A stretch of DNA of 64,000 bases from UBA2279 sp041595875 (GTDB lineage Bacteria; Actinomycetota; Coriobacteriia; Anaerosomatales; Anaerosomataceae). The translations under genes and the position numbers were made by a program. Below are positions 1-8,639 of the stretch, in pieces. Position 1 is the stretch's first letter. The number at the start of each line of letters is the position of its first letter. The stretch is from contig JBFHJN010000001.1 in assembly GCA_041595875.1 (NCBI GenBank), positions 1 through 64,000 on the forward strand. The letters run 5' to 3'. The notes under the pieces are model-generated. The model was given only the letters and a program-made list of their open reading frames with translations. It searched no databases and was not told where the DNA came from.

Positions 1-1
1 C

Positions 2-775
2 TCCACGTTCATCCAGAGGGCGTTCGATCAGGTGATCGAGGACGTGGCGCTTCAGAACCTACCGGTCATATTCGCGTTGGATCGTGCGGGACTGGTGGGC
101 GAGGACGGCCCCACGCACCACGGGGTCTTCGACGTGAGCTTCCTGCGCACCGTTCCCAACCTCTCGATCATGGCTCCGGCCGATGAGGCCGAGCTGGTCA
201 ACATGCTTCACACGGCGCTTGCGACCAACGGTCCGGTGGTGATCCGTTACCCACGGGGCAAGGGTTCCGGCGTCAAGCTCCCGTCTTCGCCGGTCGTTCT
301 TGAAGCCGGCAGCGCAGAGATCAGGCGGGAGGGCGCTGACATCTCGATTCTGGCTTTGGGCAGAATGGTCGGCGTTGCCGAGAAGGCTGCGGCGCTCCTT
401 GCGGAAGACGGTGTGGATGCCGCGGTCGTCAACATGCGCTGGGTCAAGCCCATCGACATGCAGGCCGTCGCTGAGGCAGCGCGGCATAAGCTCATCGTCG
501 TTCTGGAGGAGAACACTGTGATCGGGGGCATGGGAGCAGCCGTTTTGGAGAGCCTGTCCGATCTTGGCTCTGACGCGCCGGTGCTGCGCCTGGCCGTACC
601 CGATTGTTTCGTGACACACGGGGCGACAGATCGACTTCTGGGCGAGCTGGGCCTGACTGCCGAAGGGGTGCGGGGAGCCGTGCTTGGCCGATTGATGGAC
701 CATGACGGTGACGCGACGGAATCGACGGAGGGCCTTGCAGATGCGCGGCAAAAGGATCGATCTCACTCTCGTTGA
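2..775 (+). CDS. dxs: 1-deoxy-D-xylulose-5-phosphate synthase, C-terminal part (5' truncated by window edge)
   Basis: Thiamine-diphosphate enzyme that condenses pyruvate and glyceraldehyde 3-phosphate in the first step of the MEP isoprenoid pathway, in the cytosol. The reading frame is open from base 2, so the gene continues upstream of the window; the first visible residues read STFIQRAFDQ. About 257 residues are present, covering the pyrimidine-binding transketolase domain (DRAGLVGEDGPTHHG) and the C-terminal transketolase domain (VVNMRWVKPID, then EENTVIGGMG). The N-terminal TPP-binding half lies outside. The end overlaps the tlyA start by 35 bases, so dxs, tlyA, nadK and recN probably form one transcript, an order common in Gram-positive genomes. 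The short acidic tail after the conserved end has no recognised function. Confidence 0.95.
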   Translation, partial: STFIQRAFDQVIEDVALQNLPVIFALDRAGLVGEDGPTHHGVFDVSFLRTVPNLSIMAPADEAELVNMLHTALATNGPVVIRYPRGKGSGVKLPSSPVVLEAGSAEIRREGADISILALGRMVGVAEKAAALLAEDGVDAAVVNMRWVKPIDMQAVAEAARHKLIVVLEENTVIGGMGAAVLESLSDLGSDAPVLRLAVPDCFVTHGATDRLLGELGLTAEGVRGAVLGRLMDHDGDATESTEGLADARQKDRSHSR

Positions 776-1532
776 TCGCGGGTTCTTCGCATCACGTGAG
801 AAGGCCCGTGCCGCTGTTCTTGCCGGTGAAGTCAAAGTCGATGGACATCCGGTAACGAAGGCCGGGCATGTCGTTGCTGACGATGCGGCGATCGAAGTCG
901 CCGAGGCCAGACGATTCGTGTCTCGGGGCGGTCACAAGCTTGAGGGAGCGCTGGAGGCCTTCGGGCTTGATGTCGTCGGACTCAGGGCGTTGGATGTCGG
1001 TGCATCGACCGGAGGATTCACGGACTGTCTGCTCAAGCGTGGAGCTGTCTCTGTGGCGGCAGTCGACGTCGGATACGGTCAGCTTGCCTGGGAGTTGAGA
1101 CAAGATCCGCGTGTGGCGGTATTCGAGCGTACGAATATCCGGCATGTGGATGTGGACAAGATCGGCGCCCCGTTCGAGCTGGTGGTGATCGATGTGTCCT
1201 TCATAGGGCTCTCCAAGATCCTCTCCAACATCATCCCCCTCGTCGCCGATGGCGGTTCGGTAGTGGCTTTGGTTAAGCCACAGTTTGAGGCCGGGAAAGG
1301 TCGGGTTGGTAAGAAGGGGGTCGTGCGGGATCCCGCGGTCCACGAAAGCGTCTTGGCAGCGGTCGTGGAAGCCGTGCGCGAAGCAGGATGGGGCGTCCGT
1401 GGTCTCACCTGGTCGCCTATCAAAGGTCCCGAAGGTAACATAGAGTTCTGGGCATGGATCGCGCCGGATGGCGACACGGATGTCGACTGCGGCGATGTCG
1501 TCGCCAAGGCCCATGAGACGTTAGGGGAGTGA
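741..1532 (+). CDS. tlyA: TlyA family rRNA (cytidine-2'-O)-methyltransferase / hemolysin A-like
   Basis: Predicted 2'-O-methyltransferase acting on ribosomal RNA with S-adenosylmethionine; in mycobacteria TlyA modifies 16S and 23S rRNA and affects capreomycin sensitivity. Of 263 residues, about 3-60 form an S4 RNA-binding domain and the rest an FtsJ-like Rossmann fold with the SAM loop DVGASTGG at 85-92 and the catalytic-type VKPQFE at 178-183. An upstream in-frame ATG exists at 702, but the start at 741 is preferred because GGAGGG sits about 8 bases before it and MRGKRIDLTLVDRGF matches the usual N-terminus. It overlaps the end of dxs and is followed one base later by nadK, which suggests translational coupling. 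Some bacterial homologues are called hemolysins; haemolytic activity is not implied here. Confidence 0.93.
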   Translation: MRGKRIDLTLVDRGFFASREKARAAVLAGEVKVDGHPVTKAGHVVADDAAIEVAEARRFVSRGGHKLEGALEAFGLDVVGLRALDVGASTGGFTDCLLKRGAVSVAAVDVGYGQLAWELRQDPRVAVFERTNIRHVDVDKIGAPFELVVIDVSFIGLSKILSNIIPLVADGGSVVALVKPQFEAGKGRVGKKGVVRDPAVHESVLAAVVEAVREAGWGVRGLTWSPIKGPEGNIEFWAWIAPDGDTDVDCGDVVAKAHETLGE

Positions 1533-1533
1533 C

Positions 1534-2382
1534 GTGCGCGTACTTCTGGTGCCGAACCCGGCCAACCATAGATCGGTAGAAGCGACCGTTCGTGCGGCGA
1601 CGATCCTGTCTGCCGGCGGCTACGAACCGGTGCTTGTGACCGAGGACGCCAGGGCGTGCGGCCTTCTCGATCGCGGCGTCTCCCGGGTCGAGCTTGGCGA
1701 ACCGGGACTCGTCGTAGCCCTGGGTGGCGACGGTACCATTCTGAAGGCGGTGCACTTGCTCGGCGACATCGAGGCGCCCGTTCTCGGGATCAACCTCGGG
1801 CGGCTTGGCTTCCTTTCGGGAGCAGACGGGGAGGAGCTCGCCGAGGCGCTCGCCTCTGCGCTTGCCGGTGAAGTCAAAGTGGAACGACGCCAGACTCTCT
1901 CGGCTACGGTCGATATCGGTGGCCGCCAGGCGGGGGTCTACCAGGCGCTCAACGAAGTGTTCGTGGGTCGAGGTTCGGCTGGCAGGGCGATAGATATACA
2001 GGTGGAGCTGAACGGTGTCATCGTCGGGCGATATGTGGCTGACGGTGTCATCGTCGCAACCCCCACAGGTTCGACGGCCTATTCGCTTTCCGCAGGCGGG
2101 CCGCTCGTTTCCCCGGACATACGGGCGATGGTGATCGTGCCTGTGGCGCCGCACACCCTCGGTGCCCGGGCCATAGTCGCCGCACCCGGCGATCTTGTTG
2201 AGATCACATGTCCCAATCCTGCACGCAGCGATGCATGTGTCACCATCGATGGCGACCAGGTGCCGTGTCGCACAGTGCTTGACGGTGTGCGGATCGTTGT
2301 CGGTGAGCACGACGTACGGCTTCTCCGCCTCGATGGCCGCGGTTTCTATGATGTCTTGTCAACGACGTTCCTTCGGAGCTGA
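1534..2382 (+). CDS. nadK: NAD kinase
   Basis: ATP- or polyphosphate-dependent kinase that makes NADP from NAD in the cytosol. The 282-residue protein has the diagnostic GGDGT loop at residues 64-68, the NE motif in ALNEVFVGRG and the glycine-rich TPTGSTAYSLSAGG segment, all in family order, and its length is normal. The GTG start one base after the tlyA stop is preceded by GGGGAG. It lies between tlyA and recN, the typical Gram-positive arrangement. Confidence 0.97.
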   Translation: MRVLLVPNPANHRSVEATVRAATILSAGGYEPVLVTEDARACGLLDRGVSRVELGEPGLVVALGGDGTILKAVHLLGDIEAPVLGINLGRLGFLSGADGEELAEALASALAGEVKVERRQTLSATVDIGGRQAGVYQALNEVFVGRGSAGRAIDIQVELNGVIVGRYVADGVIVATPTGSTAYSLSAGGPLVSPDIRAMVIVPVAPHTLGARAIVAAPGDLVEITCPNPARSDACVTIDGDQVPCRTVLDGVRIVVGEHDVRLLRLDGRGFYDVLSTTFLRS

Positions 2383-2384
2383 CC

Positions 2385-4010
2385 GTGCTTGTTGAGCTGC
2401 ACGTCCGAGATCTTGCGCTCGTCGATGATGCCTGGATCGAGTTTGGTCCCGGGCTCACCGTCCTTACCGGTGAGACCGGCGCAGGCAAGACCGTACTGGT
2501 CGGCGCCCTCAAGTTGCTGCTGGGTGAGCGGGCCGACGCCACCCTGGTCCGCAGCGGGTCTCAAGAAGCGGTCGTCGAAGGTCGTTTCGACCTTGATGGC
2601 CGAGAGGTGCTCGTTCGTCGCCGGGTGAGCGCGGAGGGTCGTTCGCGATGCACTGTGGACGGGGAGATGGCCACGGTCGGCGCTATCGCTGAGCTGTTGG
2701 GACCCGCGGTCGATCTCCACGGGCAGCACGACCATCAATCACTGCTTTCGCCTGCCAACCATGCCGGCTATCTCGACAGGTTCTCGGGTGAGCCTGCCCG
2801 TCTTGCCCTGCTTGCGTACGCCGACGCCTATTCAGCTTTGAAGAGCGCTGAACAGGAGGTTGCGACGCTTGAGGCGACGCTAGCTGATCGCGAACGGCAG
2901 GCAGACTATCTGCAGTTCCAGATCCGTGACATCGAGAGCGTTTCGCCCAGGCCCGGTGAGGATGCTGCGCTTGAGGCCCTGTTGCCCAGGCTTCGATTCG
3001 GTGAGCGCCTCACCACGGCTTCCGCTGCGGGCTATCAGGCGCTCAAAGGAGAGGCCGGCGCGGTGGATCTTCTCGCCGAGGCGGTGAGTCTGCTTGGTCC
3101 GGCAGCGGGGCTTGACCCCGCGTTCGATGAGCTGCGGGATGATGCGCTTCGTCTTGCGGATGACGTGGAGAGCCTGGCCGGTCGTTTGCGAGAGTATGCG
3201 GAGGGCGTCGAGCATGACCCCCGTGCCCTGGAGGACACGGAATCCAGGCTTGCGGCCATAGCGGCTCTCAAGCGCAAGTTCGGCCCCTCTCTTGATGACG
3301 TCCTGCGCACGAAGACCCAGGCCGAGCAGCAGCTTGCGATGCTGGATGCGGGAGAAGAGGGCCTTTCCGAGGCTCGTGAGCGTGTGGCACAGGCTGAATC
3401 CGCTCTCCGCAGCGCCGGCGCTGACCTGATAGCCGTCCGTGACTCCGTCACCACTCCGTTTGAGACGGCGCTGACCCAGGCGGCTCAGGACCTTGCGCTC
3501 TCCAAGGCGGTGTTCGAGGTCCAAAGAATTCAGCTGCCATTCGAGCAGTGGAGGGAGAGCGGACCTGAACGGGTGGAGTTCCTGTTCAGCGCCAGCGCCG
3601 GTGATCCTGCACGTCCTCTGGCCAAGATCGCGTCCGGGGGCGAGGTGTCCCGGGTGATGCTGGCGCTGAAAGGCGTTCTTGGTGGCGCAGACGAGACGCC
3701 CGTCCTCGTATTCGACGAGGTGGATGCGGGAATCGGTGGCGCTACAGCGATAGCCGTGGGGGAACGTCTATCCTCTTTGGCAAGCGGGAGGCAAGTGCTG
3801 GTGGTCACCCATCTGGCGCAGGTGGCATCCTTTGCGGAGCGTCAGATCGTGGTGTTCAAAGCCGAGGAGGACGGGCGAACCGTCACTCGTACACGTGAGG
3901 TTGACGGCGATAGCCGGGTCACTGAGATAGCGAGGATGCTTTCAGGTGAGGAGTCGGAGGCCAGCGTGGCTCATGCACGTGAGCTTCTGGACCGGGTATC
4001 GGCTCGCTAA
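2385..4010 (+). CDS. recN: DNA repair protein RecN
   Basis: SMC-like ATPase that acts early in double-strand-break repair. The 541-residue protein has an N-terminal ATP-binding half with Walker A GETGAGKT at residues 29-36, a long helical middle of coiled-coil character (about 150-360), and a C-terminal half with the ABC signature region ASGGEVSRVMLA and the Walker B segment VLVFDEVDAGIGG. Length is typical. It starts with GTG two bases after the nadK stop and closes this operon; the next gene has its own candidate promoter. Confidence 0.96.
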   Translation: MLVELHVRDLALVDDAWIEFGPGLTVLTGETGAGKTVLVGALKLLLGERADATLVRSGSQEAVVEGRFDLDGREVLVRRRVSAEGRSRCTVDGEMATVGAIAELLGPAVDLHGQHDHQSLLSPANHAGYLDRFSGEPARLALLAYADAYSALKSAEQEVATLEATLADRERQADYLQFQIRDIESVSPRPGEDAALEALLPRLRFGERLTTASAAGYQALKGEAGAVDLLAEAVSLLGPAAGLDPAFDELRDDALRLADDVESLAGRLREYAEGVEHDPRALEDTESRLAAIAALKRKFGPSLDDVLRTKTQAEQQLAMLDAGEEGLSEARERVAQAESALRSAGADLIAVRDSVTTPFETALTQAAQDLALSKAVFEVQRIQLPFEQWRESGPERVEFLFSASAGDPARPLAKIASGGEVSRVMLALKGVLGGADETPVLVFDEVDAGIGGATAIAVGERLSSLASGRQVLVVTHLAQVASFAERQIVVFKAEEDGRTVTRTREVDGDSRVTEIARMLSGEESEASVAHARELLDRVSAR

Positions 4011-4012
4011 CG

Positions 4013-4104
4013 TTGTTGTGAGGCCGCGGGGGGAATCTGGTAAACTCGCTGCTCGCTGGGTCCGAAGGACCTGAACCGCCTGCTCCGCGTCATTGCGGTA
4101 GGCG
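4013..4104 (+). promoter_or_regulatory. Candidate promoter and structured leader before the SteA-like gene
   Basis: An extended -10 element, TG-G-TAAACT, lies at 4038-4046; TTGTTG (4013) and TTGTGA (4016) are poorly spaced -35 candidates. The following leader can form a small hairpin GGTCC-GAA-GGACC at 4059-4071 and a longer imperfect one with CGCCT (4077-4081) paired to AGGCG (4100-4104). The Shine-Dalgarno AAAGGAG precedes the ATG at 4116. Confidence 0.45.
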
Positions 4105-4115
4105 AAAGGAGCCAT

Positions 4116-5237
4116 ATGCGCTTTACGGGCACCGCTCGGCTGGACAAGCGGACCAAGGACTTGGTCAAGCGTCTTGGTCGTAACGACATCGCCATCATCG
4201 ACCATATCGACATGGATCGCGTGAGTGCCGAGGGGCTTCTCGAGACCGGCGTCGAAGTGGTCATCAATGCCGCCCCATCCATCTCGGGGGCGTATCCCAA
4301 CGTCGGGCCGCTTCTTCTCGTTCGTGGCGGTGTACGTCTGATAGACCATGTAGGGCAAGAGGTGTTCGAGTCCATCCATGACGGTGATGACATCGAGGTC
4401 GTGGATGACAACATCCTCAAAGACGGTGTTGTCGTCGCCAGCGGGACGCGCATGACCTTCGACCTTGTAGAGCATGCCATGGAAGACGCGAAGGCGGGCC
4501 TTGGTGAGCAGCTCGACCGTTTCGCCCGCAACACCATCGAGTTCCTTGAGAAGGAGAAGGCGCTTCTCACCGAGGGTACGGGGATCCCGGAGACCGAGGT
4601 CGATATTGCCGGCAGACACGTTCTTGTGGCTGTTCGTGGCTATGACTACAAAGAAGACCTCCAGGCGCTCAAGCCATACATCCGAGAGATGCATCCCATC
4701 TTGATCGGAGTGGACGGCGGTGCTGACGCCATCATGGAGGCCGGCTTCATGCCCGACATCATCGTGGGCGATATGGACTCTGTGACGGATGCAGCTCTTT
4801 CGAGCGGTGCACAGCTCATCGTCCATGCTTATGCGGATGGCCGCTGTCCGGGTATGGAGCGACTGGACGAGTTGGGGTTGGAGGGGATTGCGTGGCCGCT
4901 CAGCGCGACCAGCGAGGACCTCGCTCTGCTCCTTGCCCATGAAGCCGGGGCGGACTTGATCGTCGCCGTGGGCACGCATGCCAACCTCGTCGAATACCTG
5001 GACAAAGGACGCAAGGGGATGGCCTCGACGTTCCTCGTGCGACTGAAAGTCGGCCCCCGTCTTGTGGACGCGAAGGGCGTCAGCAAGCTGTGGCGCGCCA
5101 CGGTGAAGCCTGCTCAACTGGTCTACCTGGTCGGTGCAGCGCTGACCGTGGTCACCACGATCATCCTCATCTCGCCTTCGGCCAGGGGTTTTGTCATGCT
5201 GCTCATACTGAGACTCCGAACGACCATCGGACTGTGA
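4116..5237 (+). CDS. steA: SteA-like cell separation protein (thiamin pyrophosphokinase-like fold, C-terminal membrane anchor)
   Basis: The 373-residue protein resembles SteA, which in Corynebacterium glutamicum works with SteB in daughter-cell separation. The N-terminus (RFTGTARLDKRTKDLVKRL) and the PSISGAYPNVGP segment are typical of the family. The middle holds a thiamin pyrophosphokinase-like core with GVDGGADAIMEAG and PDIIVGDMDSVTD, although this family is not thought to make thiamin diphosphate. A hydrophobic stretch at about 333-365 should anchor it in the membrane by its C-terminus. It is followed 13 bases later by the SteB-like gene. Assignment is by motif recognition; a true thiamin pyrophosphokinase is unlikely because of the extra domain and anchor. 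Confidence 0.82.
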   Translation: MRFTGTARLDKRTKDLVKRLGRNDIAIIDHIDMDRVSAEGLLETGVEVVINAAPSISGAYPNVGPLLLVRGGVRLIDHVGQEVFESIHDGDDIEVVDDNILKDGVVVASGTRMTFDLVEHAMEDAKAGLGEQLDRFARNTIEFLEKEKALLTEGTGIPETEVDIAGRHVLVAVRGYDYKEDLQALKPYIREMHPILIGVDGGADAIMEAGFMPDIIVGDMDSVTDAALSSGAQLIVHAYADGRCPGMERLDELGLEGIAWPLSATSEDLALLLAHEAGADLIVAVGTHANLVEYLDKGRKGMASTFLVRLKVGPRLVDAKGVSKLWRATVKPAQLVYLVGAALTVVTTIILISPSARGFVMLLILRLRTTIGL

Positions 5238-5250
5238 CCCGGGAGGGCCA

Positions 5251-6141
5251 ATGTACAACCTCCGTTACCACATAGCATCGCTAGTTGCCGTCTTCCTTGC
5301 GCTTTCGGTCGGGCTGCTGCTCGGCACGGTGGTGGTCGAGCGTGGCGTCTTGACCAACCAGGGCACGCAGATCGTCAACGACCTCCAGCAGGAGTTCTCG
5401 GATCTACGGCAGGACAACGCAGATCTACGCGAGGGCCTGGAGCGCGACCGGCTGTTTGCCACCGATGCGGTGCCGGTCATCGTGAGTGGCGCGCTGGAAG
5501 GCCAGACGGTGCTTGTGTTGTCCAGTACCGGGCGGGCGGACGGACTTGCAGCCACGACATCGATCATCGAGCAGGCCGGCGGGATCCCCATGGTGCTGAC
5601 TGCCGAGAACGCTTCGTTCGGGCTGGATGAGATCGACGCCGAGGCGTTGAACGCTGCTCTGTTCGCGTCTTCCGGAGAGGACTCGGCCACCTGGGACAGC
5701 CAGGATATCGATCCCATCAATGCCGTTGCCCGGGCGCTGGCACATGAGTTGACGACTCCTGATGAAGACAGGCCGGTGATCGACCTCCTCGTGACCTCAG
5801 GTCAGCTTGGGATGGAGAGCATCGACGGCACACAGACGATATCTTGCATGGCTTTGCTTGCGTCCACAGGTGATAGCGCCGATCCGGTCGGCATCGCGCT
5901 GGCCGTACGGCTGTCAGAGCTTGGATTCCCGGTAGCGGGCGTTGAGGCGAGCAGCCGCGTGAGTGGCGTTGTGGAAGCAGCGACGGCGGCGGGGCTCTCG
6001 GCGGTTGACGATGTCTCAAGCCCGCAGGGTGCTGTGTCACTCGCCTGGGTGCTTGCCGGACGTTCGACGGGCTACTTCGGGATCCGTGACGGTGCGGACA
6101 GCGTCTTCCCCGAGTTGAGCACGGTGCCCGAGGCTTCCTAG
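5251..6141 (+). CDS. steB: SteB/MctB-like membrane protein (DUF3186, annotated elsewhere as copper transporter)
   Basis: The 296-residue protein has one N-terminal membrane helix (about residues 8-28, LVAVFLALSVGLLLGTVVV) in the MYNLRYHIASL context typical of this family, then a short coiled coil (about 35-70, QQEFSDLRQDNADLREGLE) and a long extracytoplasmic domain. Homologues are called copper transporter or MctB in mycobacteria and SteB in corynebacteria, where SteB partners SteA. Direct coupling to the SteA-like gene favours the SteB role. No copper-binding Cys or His cluster is evident. The end overlaps by four bases the end of the opposite-strand glycosyltransferase gene. Confidence 0.78.
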   Translation: MYNLRYHIASLVAVFLALSVGLLLGTVVVERGVLTNQGTQIVNDLQQEFSDLRQDNADLREGLERDRLFATDAVPVIVSGALEGQTVLVLSSTGRADGLAATTSIIEQAGGIPMVLTAENASFGLDEIDAEALNAALFASSGEDSATWDSQDIDPINAVARALAHELTTPDEDRPVIDLLVTSGQLGMESIDGTQTISCMALLASTGDSADPVGIALAVRLSELGFPVAGVEASSRVSGVVEAATAAGLSAVDDVSSPQGAVSLAWVLAGRSTGYFGIRDGADSVFPELSTVPEAS

Positions 6142-6830
6142 TCGCGAGGCGGCGTGCGCTCGAAAGCCAGGCGGATCAATGCGCGCAGGACGTGCGCGAA
6201 CTGTCGACCTCGATGCATGAACCCGGATAGGTCTCTGCCCGTGGCCGCGTGAGACATCGTTGTCGGTACTTCCAGGACCGTAAGGCCGCTACGCAGGGCA
6301 CGTATGGTCAGTGCGACCTCCACGCCATATCCGAAGGCAAACGGCGTGACGCGGGTCCACGCGTCTCGGGAGAGCGCTCTTTGTCCGGACAGTGGTGCCT
6401 CGGCAAGAAAGCCGCCACCCATTCGCGCGATGCCAAAACGTGCGAGCCCCTTCACCAGGCCGAATCCGGCCTTGCCGACAGGGCGGGGGAACGTGGCTAT
6501 CGTCATGTCGGCTTCGCCGCTCACGACAGGCGCGAGCAAGGACTCGCCCTCGAAGGCGGTCTCGGCCAGGTCGCCGTCCAGCAGCAGCAGGATGTCGGCG
6601 TCCTGGGCCACGTGGGAAAGCCCGGCATCCAGTGCGGCTCCCTTGCCCAGGTTCGACGGAAGCGTGAGGACCTCGGCGCCCGCGGCGCGTGCTCGTGCGG
6701 AGGTGTCGTCGCTTGAGGCGTCGTCCACCACCACGACGCGGTCCACGCCCGCTATCTCCATCGCCGACTTGACGGTTGCCGTAATGCGTTCAGATTCATT
6801 GAACGCGGGGATGAGGGCGATGACGCTCAC
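6138..6830 (-). CDS. Family 2 glycosyltransferase
   Basis: GT-A fold glycosyltransferase of 230 residues with the N-terminal ALIPAFNES nucleotide-binding strand, the VVVDDASSDDT segment, NLGKGAALDAG and the metal-binding LLLLDGDLA motif. There are no membrane helices, so it is cytosolic or peripheral, and its product is unknown; relatives act on polyprenyl phosphate or lipid-linked acceptors. The start overlaps the murJ stop by four bases (ATGA type), so it is translated downstream of murJ. This pairing suggests a role in a lipid-linked envelope precursor, which is inference. Confidence 0.85.
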   Translation of the reverse strand: MSVIALIPAFNESERITATVKSAMEIAGVDRVVVVDDASSDDTSARARAAGAEVLTLPSNLGKGAALDAGLSHVAQDADILLLLDGDLAETAFEGESLLAPVVSGEADMTIATFPRPVGKAGFGLVKGLARFGIARMGGGFLAEAPLSGQRALSRDAWTRVTPFAFGYGVEVALTIRALRSGLTVLEVPTTMSHAATGRDLSGFMHRGRQFAHVLRALIRLAFERTPPRD

Positions 6831-8455
6831 GATGCCTCCCTACGACCGCCGAAGCGGCCAGCTATCTTGCTGAATACGAGATACACCTCTGGCACCCGCA
6901 TGGCCCAGGCGAGGCCGTAGGCCACAGTCAGACCTACGGTCCCGGCGATCGCAAGCTGAGCCACGAAGCCCAGACGAAGCGCCGCCAGACCACCTGTGAG
7001 GTCCATGATGCCGATGGCAGCCAGTCCGCCCAGAACGGATGCCGCGAGGACGCGGCCTAGGCTCCAGGCGATACCCCTGAAGTCGTATCCTCCGATACGT
7101 TTGCGCAAAATGAGCGCAAGGATGGCAAGGTGCACGATGAAGAAGACACCGTCGGCGATCGGGATACCCTTGAGCCCCAGGCCCTCCCACGTGCCGATCC
7201 CCACGGTCAGCCCTGCGTACAGCGACACCTGCAGCACCGTCGTCAGCGCGTTTGTGATCATAGGGGTCTTGGTGTCTTGCATCGAGTAGAACGTCTTGAG
7301 CACGTACATGTACCCGGCGTAGAAGAAAAGCCCGGCCGCCCACCAGACCAGTATCTCCGAGACAAGCGGTACGTCCGCAGACGTGAAGCGTCCGAAGACG
7401 TAGAGAGTGATCAAGGGCGACGCGAGTGCGATCAACATAGCGGCGAGCGGGATGATGATGACCCCGGTGGCCCGGAAGCCTTTTGAGAAGGTGGTCTTGA
7501 ACGCGTCCCAGTCGCCGCGGTCGGCTCTCTCGGCTAGTTCAGGGAAGATCGCGGTGGCCAGCGCGACCGCGAAGATGCCGTAGGGGAGTTGGTAGAACAT
7601 CCAGGCGTACTGCAAGACCGCCGGCCCGGTGTCGCTTGCCTGGAACGCGTACGCGTTGCGGAAGGACACCCCGATGAGGTTGATGATGACGTACACGAAC
7701 GTCGGGCCGATCTTCGTCACGATCTTGTGCAGCGCGGGATGGTGCCAGTCGATCTTCGGGGTGTATCGGACACCCAGCTTGATGAGGCTGGGGATCTGGA
7801 TGAGCGTCATGACGAGCACGCCAAGAGTAGTGCCTATGGCGAGGCCGATCTTGGCCATCTCCGGGTTGGTGTCGCGGAACGGGACATAGAACCCGAGCAT
7901 CGTGATGATGACCACGATGTTGTTGAAGATAGGCGCCACCGCCGGAGCAAGGAACTTGCGATAGCTGTTCAGCACTCCTGTGAACACCATGCCCGCGCCG
8001 TAGAACACTATCTGGATCGCGAAGAAGCGGAAGAAGTAGACGGCGAGTTCGGCTTTCTCGGCAGAGATCAGGAAAGTCTGGGTGCGTACGAACGGTTCTG
8101 CCCAGATCGTGCCCACGACTGCTACCACACCGAGTATGAGAACGATGATGTTGAACAGGTAGCTTGCGAAGCGCCAGGCGTCTTCCTCTCCGTCCCGCTG
8201 CATCCGTTCGATGAACAGCGGGATGAACACGCTGGAGAGCACACCGCCGGCCATGAGCTCGAAGATCATGTTGGGGATGTTGTTCGCGATGCTGTAGGAG
8301 GAGGAGACAAGCGTCACGCCCAGGGCATAGGCCATCGCCCAGGATCTGGCGAAACCGGTGATCCGCGATATCGCGGTGGAGATCGACATCGTGGCCGTCG
8401 ATCTCGCTACGGATGGTGTTGCTATGAGAGCCTCCTCGGACGATCGGACGCTCAT
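6827..8455 (-). CDS. murJ: Lipid II flippase MurJ (MviN family)
   Basis: Polytopic MOP-superfamily protein of 542 residues, about 14 membrane helices, expected to flip lipid II to the outer face of the membrane for peptidoglycan synthesis. Family features include SRITGFARSWAMAYALG near the N-terminus, NIPNMIFELMAGGVLSSVFIP (helix 2 region) and VLQYAWMFYQLPYGIFAVALATAIFPELA. The start at 8455 is uncertain: a TACACT hexamer lies directly before the ATG, and an internal ATG at 8389 would give the N-terminus MSISTAISRITGF. A GT2 gene overlaps its end. A role in flipping another lipid-linked glycan cannot be excluded. Confidence 0.93.
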   Translation of the reverse strand: MSVRSSEEALIATPSVARSTATMSISTAISRITGFARSWAMAYALGVTLVSSSYSIANNIPNMIFELMAGGVLSSVFIPLFIERMQRDGEEDAWRFASYLFNIIVLILGVVAVVGTIWAEPFVRTQTFLISAEKAELAVYFFRFFAIQIVFYGAGMVFTGVLNSYRKFLAPAVAPIFNNIVVIITMLGFYVPFRDTNPEMAKIGLAIGTTLGVLVMTLIQIPSLIKLGVRYTPKIDWHHPALHKIVTKIGPTFVYVIINLIGVSFRNAYAFQASDTGPAVLQYAWMFYQLPYGIFAVALATAIFPELAERADRGDWDAFKTTFSKGFRATGVIIIPLAAMLIALASPLITLYVFGRFTSADVPLVSEILVWWAAGLFFYAGYMYVLKTFYSMQDTKTPMITNALTTVLQVSLYAGLTVGIGTWEGLGLKGIPIADGVFFIVHLAILALILRKRIGGYDFRGIAWSLGRVLAASVLGGLAAIGIMDLTGGLAALRLGFVAQLAIAGTVGLTVAYGLAWAMRVPEVYLVFSKIAGRFGGRREAS

Positions 8456-8512
8456 AGTGTAGCTGACACCGACCCGTCACCGTACGGCGTGCTTCCTGCT
8501 GTAGGGATTCGG

Positions 8513-8518
8513 TATACT
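8513..8518 (+). promoter_or_regulatory. Candidate -10 element for the 8640 membrane protein operon
   Basis: TATACT matches the sigma-A -10 consensus at five of six positions; no good -35 is seen 16-18 bases upstream. A start near 8525 would give a leader of about 115 bases with a short GGGCA/TGCCC hairpin. The element lies between divergent murJ and the gene at 8640. Confidence 0.45.
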
Positions 8519-8639
8519 ACACAACGGGCACCCCGAATGCCCGGGCAGCCATCTGGCGCCGGATCCGGATTTGTTCCCCGTTCTTCGACATGACGGTAGA
8601 CGTATGCCCTGCGGGTATGTGGTTGCCGTTGGAGGTTAT

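Noticed and set aside
702..740. Earlier ATG for tlyA at 702
   Set aside because: It has no ribosome site and adds residues not seen in the family; ATG 741 behind GGAGGG is better.
3942..5258. Long minus-strand open frame opposite the SteA-like gene
   Set aside because: Composition is that of a shadow frame (His/Arg/Asp-rich) and it runs across recN and the SteA-like gene.
8389..8461. Leaderless murJ from the TACACT hexamer beside its ATG
   Set aside because: The hexamer touches the ATG, so transcription would start inside the gene; no fitting -35 is seen.
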